DNA of 7,912 nt, taken from positions 1 through 7,912 of the forward strand of contig JAJZTO010000118.1 in the NCBI GenBank assembly GCA_021848865.1. Reading direction: 5' to 3'. The position numbers were made by a program, and so were the translations under genes. The notes below the pieces were generated by a model, which saw only the letters and a program-made list of their open reading frames with translations, was not told where the DNA came from and made no database searches. This DNA comes from Myxococcales bacterium. GTDB lineage: Bacteria; Myxococcota; Myxococcia; Myxococcales; Anaeromyxobacteraceae. Shown here one piece after another: positions 4,922 to 7,912 of this stretch. Positions within the stretch are counted from its first letter, which is position 1. Every line of letters starts with the position of its first letter.

Positions 4922-6148
4922 CTAGAGGCCAATGCGGACGATCTCCTCCTGGATCTTGGAGAAGACCTGCGGCCCCTCGGGGGTGAGCACCACGTCGATC
5001 TCGGTCCGGACCCCGAGCCCCTCGTCGGGCAGGTAGATCCCCGGCTCGATGGAGAAGGCCAGCCCCTCGATGAGCTCGCGGGTGTCGCGGGTCTCGAGGT
5101 CGTCGAGGTTGGCGCCGTCGCCGTGCACGGCGCGCCCGATGGAGTGGCCGGTGCGGTGGATGAAGCGCTCGCCGTAGCCGCGGGAGGCGATGTGGTCGCG
5201 CACCGCCCGGTCCACCTGCCAGCCCTGCAGGGTCCGCTTCTCGCGCCAGGCGTCGCGCACCGTGGCCAGGCCGAGGTCGCGGCCCGCGGCGGCGACGCCG
5301 AAGATCTCCGCCGCCTTGGCGGGCGGCCGGTCGCCGCAGAAGGCCACCCAGGTGATGTCGGCGTAGACGTCGTCCGGCCCGCGCTGGCGGGCCCACAGGT
5401 CGATGAGCACCAGGTCGCCCCTGCGGATGGGCGTGGGCGTCCGCTCCGAGGGCACGTAGTGCGGGTCCCCGGCGTGGCCGTTCACCGCCACGATGGGCGG
5501 GTGGTCGGTGTCGAGCTTCGCCTCGGCGAAGCGGTCCATGAGGAACTTCTGGATGCCGGTCTCGGTGGGCTCCTGGCCCTGGCGCAGCGCCAGGCCGATC
5601 TGCTCGAAGGCGGCGTCCTTGGCGTCGTCGATGGCCCGCAGCGCCCGGACGTGGCTCGCCACCTGGTGCGGCGTCCAGCGGCACAGGAAGCGCTGCACCA
5701 GCGCCGCCGAGGAGACCACCTCCGCGCCCAGGCCGCGCACCTGCTCCAGCGTGCCGCCGTCCACGCGCGAGAGGTAGGGGATGCCGGCGCCCGGGAAGTA
5801 CTCCATGGCGAGGCGCGGCTTCGGCCCCAGCGGCGCGAGCAGGGCGCGCAGCGCCGCGTCGAGCGACTGCCAGGAGCTGTAGGAGGCGCGCCGGCCCGGG
5901 ACGCCCTCGGGGAAGGAGCCGAGCTCGATGGCGTGGACCAGCAGGGTGGGCTCGCCCCGCGCCGGCACCAGGTAGTACCAGCGCCGGGTGAGCATGTGGT
6001 CGCGCAGGCCGAGCGCGTCCACCGCCGTCGGGTTCTGCAGGTGGAAGTCGTAGAGCAGCCAGCCGGCGAGCCCCTCCTGGCGCAGCGCCTCCTGCAGGGC
6101 GGGGAGCCCGGCCTGGAGCAGCGCCGAGGGGGAGGACGAGGTGGTCAT
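4922..6148 (-). CDS. M24 family metallopeptidase (Xaa-Pro aminopeptidase/prolidase-like)
   Basis: 408-residue cytosolic dinuclear-metal peptidase of the creatinase/aminopeptidase P superfamily. The N-terminal ~150 residues form the non-catalytic creatinase-like domain (GLAGWLLYDFHLQNPTAVDAL, ending in a YLSRVDGG region). Residues ~165-405 form the pita-bread catalytic domain. The five metal ligands are all visible: D250 (LVLIDLW), D264 (YADITW), H335 (RTGHSIG), E368 (FSIEPGIY) and E383 (RTEIDVV). H230 (DPHYVPS) and H342 sit where the family's substrate-binding histidines lie. Length is normal, and there is no signal peptide. The likely role is removing an N-terminal residue before proline or splitting X-Pro dipeptides; the exact specificity cannot be read from sequence. 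The start is 33 bases after the pyk stop codon, which fits co-transcription, although the ribosome binding site is weak. Confidence 0.93.
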   Translation of the reverse strand: MTTSSSPSALLQAGLPALQEALRQEGLAGWLLYDFHLQNPTAVDALGLRDHMLTRRWYYLVPARGEPTLLVHAIELGSFPEGVPGRRASYSSWQSLDAALRALLAPLGPKPRLAMEYFPGAGIPYLSRVDGGTLEQVRGLGAEVVSSAALVQRFLCRWTPHQVASHVRALRAIDDAKDAAFEQIGLALRQGQEPTETGIQKFLMDRFAEAKLDTDHPPIVAVNGHAGDPHYVPSERTPTPIRRGDLVLIDLWARQRGPDDVYADITWVAFCGDRPPAKAAEIFGVAAAGRDLGLATVRDAWREKRTLQGWQVDRAVRDHIASRGYGERFIHRTGHSIGRAVHGDGANLDDLETRDTRELIEGLAFSIEPGIYLPDEGLGVRTEIDVVLTPEGPQVFSKIQEEIVRIGL

Positions 6149-6181
6149 GCGCCCGATCTAACCGCCGCTGGCCGGGGAGCG

Positions 6182-7633
6182 CTACTCGCCCTCGGCCCGC
6201 TGCTCGCCCGGGAAGGGGATGCGGTGCAGCCGGATGGAGTTGGTGTGCCCGGCCACCCCCATCATGGTCCCGTGGACCAGCACCACCCGCTCGCCGGGCC
6301 GCGCCATTCCGTCCTCGAGGAGCCGGTCGCTGACCAGCTTGATCATGAGATCCGGGTTGGAGATGGGCTCCATCACCTTGGGGACGACCCCCCAGAGCAG
6401 CGCCATCCGGCGCCGGATGGCCTGGTCGGAGGAGAAGGCGACCACCGGCACGCGGGGCCGCTGGCGCGACACCAGCCGGGCGGTGGTGCCGCTCCGGGTG
6501 AAGCAGGCGATGGCGCTGGCCCCGGCCTCGTGGGCGGCGCGGCAGGCGGCGGCGGCGATGACGTCGGCGACCGGGGCGGGGGAGCGCAGCGGCGGCGGCG
6601 GCGCCCCGGGGCCGGAGGCGGTGAACTCCTCGGCCTCGCGGACGATGCGGTCCATCATCTGCACCGCCTGCACCGGGAAGCGGCCGCTGGCCGACTCGCC
6701 CGAGAGCATCACCGCGTCGGCGCCGTCCCAGACGGCGTTGGCGACGTCGCTGGCCTCGGCGCGGGTGGGGCGCGGGTGCTCGATCATCGACTCCAGCATC
6801 TGGGTGGCGATGATGGTCGGCTTCCCGGCGGCGTGGGCCTTGTGGAGGATCTGCTTCTGCAGCCCCGGCACCCGCTCCGGCAGGATCTCCACGCCCAGGT
6901 CGCCGCGGGCCACCATGATGGCGTCGGCGGCGTCGATGATGGCGTCGATGTGCTCGAGCGCCTCGGGCTTCTCGATCTTGGCGACCAGCGGCACCACCCG
7001 GCCCACCTTCTCCATCTCGGCGCGGCACAGCGCCACGTCGGCGGCGTTGCGCACGAAGGAGAGGGCGACGTAGTCGACGCCGTGGGAGAGGCCGAAGTGG
7101 AGGTCGGCCTTGTCCTTGTCGCTCATGGCCTCGGCGCGCAGGCTCACGCCGGGGAGGTTGATGCCCTTGTGCTCCTTGAGGACGCCGCCCTCCACCACCT
7201 CGCAGCGGGCCTGGACGCCGTCGGTGGAGAGCACCCGCAGCTCGATGAGGCCGTCGTCCACCAGCAGCCGGTCGCCGGGCCGGACGTCCTCGGCCAGGTG
7301 CGGGTAGGTGGTGGAGATCAGGCTGGCGTCGCCGGGGATCTCCCCGGCGGTGGTGATGGTGATGCCGGCGCCCGGCTCGAGCAGCACCCCCACCTTGCCG
7401 GCCGCCAGCGGACCGGTCCGGATCTTGGGTCCCTGCAGGTCCTGGAGCACCGCCAGCGCCTTGCCCAGCTTGCGGGAGGCGCCGCGCACCCGGTCGAGGG
7501 TGAGGGCGTGGTCCTCATGCTGGCCGTGGGAGAAGTTCAGGCGGGCGACGTCGGCCACCTCGAAGAGCTTGCGGATGGTCTCGGCGTCGGAGCTGGCGGG
7601 ACCCAGCGTGGCGACGATCTTGGCGCGGCGCAT
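6182..7633 (-). CDS. pyk: Pyruvate kinase
   Basis: Glycolytic enzyme that transfers phosphate from phosphoenolpyruvate to ADP, giving pyruvate and ATP; cytosolic, normally a tetramer. At 483 residues it has normal bacterial length. The start MRRAKIVATLGPAS aligns with the usual N-terminus of the family. Domain A carries R31, N33, S35 and H36 (ARLNFSHG), QDLQGPKIRTG (64-74), the catalytic lysine K219 with metal ligand E221 (VAKIEKPEAL), and RGDLG with D245. The signature TQMLESM...HPRPTRAEASDVANAV runs from 277 to 301. The lid B domain occupies roughly 75-168, and the C domain (about 355-475) ends in GHTNSIRLHRI. A proline/glycine-rich linker (GPGAPPPP) at 341-348 joins A and C. It is the first gene of the minus-strand series and diverges from the GAF-domain gene. 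Only a GGAG 13 bases before the ATG resembles a ribosome binding site. Confidence 0.98.
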   Translation of the reverse strand: MRRAKIVATLGPASSDAETIRKLFEVADVARLNFSHGQHEDHALTLDRVRGASRKLGKALAVLQDLQGPKIRTGPLAAGKVGVLLEPGAGITITTAGEIPGDASLISTTYPHLAEDVRPGDRLLVDDGLIELRVLSTDGVQARCEVVEGGVLKEHKGINLPGVSLRAEAMSDKDKADLHFGLSHGVDYVALSFVRNAADVALCRAEMEKVGRVVPLVAKIEKPEALEHIDAIIDAADAIMVARGDLGVEILPERVPGLQKQILHKAHAAGKPTIIATQMLESMIEHPRPTRAEASDVANAVWDGADAVMLSGESASGRFPVQAVQMMDRIVREAEEFTASGPGAPPPPLRSPAPVADVIAAAACRAAHEAGASAIACFTRSGTTARLVSRQRPRVPVVAFSSDQAIRRRMALLWGVVPKVMEPISNPDLMIKLVSDRLLEDGMARPGERVVLVHGTMMGVAGHTNSIRLHRIPFPGEQRAEGE

Positions 7634-7681
7634 CGGGCCGGTTGTACTCCACGACCGGACAGCCGGCCAGCGGGCCGCCGC

Positions 7682-7709
7682 CGCGCCGCCCCGGCCGGGG
7701 GGCGGCGCG
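7682..7709. repeat. Perfect 11-bp hairpin in the divergent pyk/GAF intergenic region
   Basis: CGCGCCGCCCC (7682-7692) pairs exactly with GGGGCGGCGCG (7699-7709) around the loop GGCCGG. It lies 48 bases upstream of pyk and 38 bases upstream of the GAF gene, so it could be an operator or a leader structure for either. No T-tract follows on either strand, so a terminator is unlikely. Confidence 0.5.
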
Positions 7710-7711
7710 TT

Positions 7712-7729
7712 GCCGGCGCCGGCGCCGGC
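7712..7729. repeat. Triple GCCGGC tandem repeat (18-bp palindrome)
   Basis: Three head-to-tail copies of the self-complementary hexamer GCCGGC follow two bases after the 11-bp hairpin and end 18 bases before the GAF-gene ATG. This may be a slippage-prone tract or a protein-binding site; it may also simply reflect base composition. Confidence 0.45.
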
Positions 7730-7747
7730 GGGATACCGTCGGCGCGC

Positions 7748-7912
7748 ATGCCCGATCCGCTGCGCCGCCGCATCGCCAAGCTCCAGTCGATCCTGGACGT
7801 CGCCAAGGCCATGGCCGCGGAGCGCGACCTCGACCCGCTGCTCGACCTCATCCTCCGCGAGGCGGCGGCGGTGGTGGAGGCGGACCGCTGCTCCCTCTTC
7901 GTGCTCGACCGC
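7748..7912 (+). CDS. GAF-domain signalling protein, N-terminus only (3'-truncated by window edge)
   Basis: The frame from the ATG at 7748 stays open to the window end, giving 55 residues. After a basic MPDPLRRR, the segment KLQSILDVAKAMAAERDLDPLLDLILREAAAVVEADRCSLFVLDR (shown in parts: helix LQSILDVAKAMA, LDPLLDLILREA, then ADRCSLFVLD) is the typical opening of a GAF small-molecule-sensing domain preceded by a short helix. Such N-termini occur in guanylate/adenylate cyclases, PP2C phosphatases, HD-GYP proteins, histidine kinases and sigma-54 activators. The output domain lies beyond the window and cannot be named. The gene diverges from pyk, with 114 bases between start codons. No strong ribosome binding site is visible; an internal ATG at 7811 is too far inside the conserved helix to be a better start. 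Confidence 0.82.
   Translation, partial: MPDPLRRRIAKLQSILDVAKAMAAERDLDPLLDLILREAAAVVEADRCSLFVLDR

Noticed and set aside
4836..7028. Minus-strand open frame of 730 codons over pyk and the M24 gene
   Set aside because: Its translation is almost entirely Arg, Pro, Gly and Ala without domains, while the other frame gives two clear enzymes.
7710..7738. Sigma-70-like promoter (TTGCCG, 17-base spacer, ATACCG) ahead of the GAF gene
   Set aside because: The -10 match is poor, most of the spacer is the GCCGGC tract, and the start codon would be only about ten bases away.

Overview
The window is very GC-rich with strongly G/C-ending codons. Its housekeeping proteins look like those of a high-GC deltaproteobacterium, most plausibly a myxobacterium of the Anaeromyxobacter type. 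That placement is inferred from composition and protein style; no marker RNA gene is present. There is no rRNA, tRNA, CRISPR array or prophage.

Layout. (i) 1-1310, plus strand: the 3' part of an Amt/Rh ammonium transporter gene whose start lies off the left edge, followed by a strong hairpin terminator. (ii) 1311-2651: an accessory island. A complete Y1/HUH 'REP-associated tyrosine transposase' (RAYT-type) gene lies between two different repeat clusters. The left cluster has three 26-bp direct units; the right has two perfect 25-bp tandem units. Both carry the same 12-bp core, in opposite orientations, so the transposase gene is bracketed by inverted arrays. A perfect 34-bp spacer-less palindrome lies just beyond the right cluster. 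(iii) 2652-3161, minus strand: a small exported protein of unknown function. (iv) 3323-7633, minus strand: three closely spaced genes in transcription order, pyruvate kinase, an M24 (Xaa-Pro aminopeptidase-like) metallopeptidase, and a NUDIX plus metallo-beta-lactamase fusion protein. (v) 7748 to the end, plus strand: the first 55 residues of a GAF-domain signalling protein, divergent from pyruvate kinase.

Functional picture. Most of the window is ordinary core metabolism: ammonium uptake, glycolysis and peptide turnover. The part most worth a second look is the transposase gene with its own repeat families, which resembles a RAYT/REP (BIME-like) system. The NUDIX-MBL fusion, whose Nudix box carries an insertion, is the second point of interest.
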